DNA from: Trileptium ribeirensis
Taxonomy: Eukaryota; Nematoda; Enoplea; Enoplida; Thoracostomopsidae
DNA length: 64,000 bases
Direction of reading: 5' to 3'
NCBI GenBank assembly: GCA_030248225.1
Contig: JASANE010003168.1
Coordinates: 62,001 to 126,000, forward strand
Below are positions 63,588 to 64,000 of this stretch, one piece after another. Position numbers and translations under genes: made by a program. Position 1 is the stretch's first letter; each line of letters begins with the position of its first letter. The notes under the pieces are model-generated. The model worked only from the letters and a program-made list of their open reading frames with translations. It was not told the origin of the DNA and did no database searches.

Positions 63588-64000
63588 ATTTTGGTATGTT
63601 TGTGATGCTCGAGACCTCCCCTGATCATTTCGACCAAAAAATTGAATTTTCAAATTTTCGGTTTTTTTGGTTTTCTTAAAAATTGGATTTTTGTTCACCA
63701 TTCGAGCTGAGTCTAATTGTGTTATTTTTAACGGGATCCGATAAAAACATCCAAAGTTATGGCCAAAACTGTTCAAATGCTGAGCCTCTCATCCTCCGAT
63801 AGTTTTTGACCATAACTTAGGATCCTGTTAAAAATATCACCATTCGATTCAGCTCATCAAGTCGCGTCGAATGGTGGGTAAAAATATAATTTAAAATTTT
63901 TTGGGGTCTCAAAGGACGCAAAAAACTCGAAAATTTTAAAAATTCAATTTTTCGGTCGAAATGATCAGGGGTGTCTCGAGGATCAAAAAATACCAAAACT
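63588..64000. repeat. Large foldback inverted repeat reaching the right window edge
   Basis: The left arm (from attttggtat at 63588) and the right arm (to ccaaaact at 64000) are reverse complements over about 190-200 bp with mismatches and small gaps. Shared blocks include ctcgaga..cccctgatcatt then tcgacc.aaaaattgaatt, caccattcga, agctga.tc, tttttaac.ggatcc and gttatgg.caaaa. The centre is near 63780-63800, with almost no spacer. The right arm may continue past the window. Confidence 0.88.

Overview
This window is metazoan nuclear DNA. It is AT-rich and gene-sparse, has small exons separated by kilobase introns with canonical GT-AG borders, and is full of decayed DNA transposons, tRNA-derived SINEs and one broken LINE. 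Nothing prokaryotic is present: no operons, no long ORFs. The species cannot be fixed from the sequence. Divergent but clear orthology of the one recognisable gene, together with the repeat types, fits a non-vertebrate animal.

The only gene I can name is an ESRP/fusilli-type epithelial splicing regulator on the + strand, entering from beyond the left edge. Six exons are supported by homology and splice signals: 9-140, 2013-2102, 5844-5982, 10720-10890, 17824-17934 and 19498-19673. The first four encode the N-terminal DEDDh-exonuclease-like domain typical of ESRP. The last two encode RRM1, including VVRARGLPW and [12 protein letters not shown]. Phases agree at every junction except between 10890 and 17824, where at least one small exon or an alternative acceptor must exist. 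RRM2, RRM3 and the C-terminus were not found in the remaining 44 kb, so they lie in a very long intron's shadow, beyond the window, or are missing.

Mobile DNA, left to right: a frameshifted LINE reverse transcriptase (7.4-8.5 kb, - strand); a 571-bp hAT-type element with perfect 8-bp target duplications (11.5-12.1 kb); a 505-bp PIF/Harbinger-like MITE with perfect 23-bp inverted ends (20.9-21.4 kb) sitting, with a SINE, inside an older repeat; a 522-bp MITE (28.1-28.6 kb) with a 318-bp relative at 62.8-63.1 kb; a GC-rich 223-bp hAT MITE (35.5-35.7 kb); two relatives with TAGAGGTGAGAA ends (42.3 and 47.3-47.8 kb); three tRNA-SINE families; and a foldback inverted repeat running to the right edge (63.6-64.0 kb).

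The most puzzling stretch is 52.7-56.4 kb. On the - strand it holds several open, coding-like pieces with good splice acceptors. These include three in-frame 108-bp (36-residue) repeats and a near-identical 289/203-bp nested tandem array carrying the same open frame three times. I do not recognise the protein. The rest of the window is intergenic or intronic AT-rich sequence with degenerate tandem repeats.
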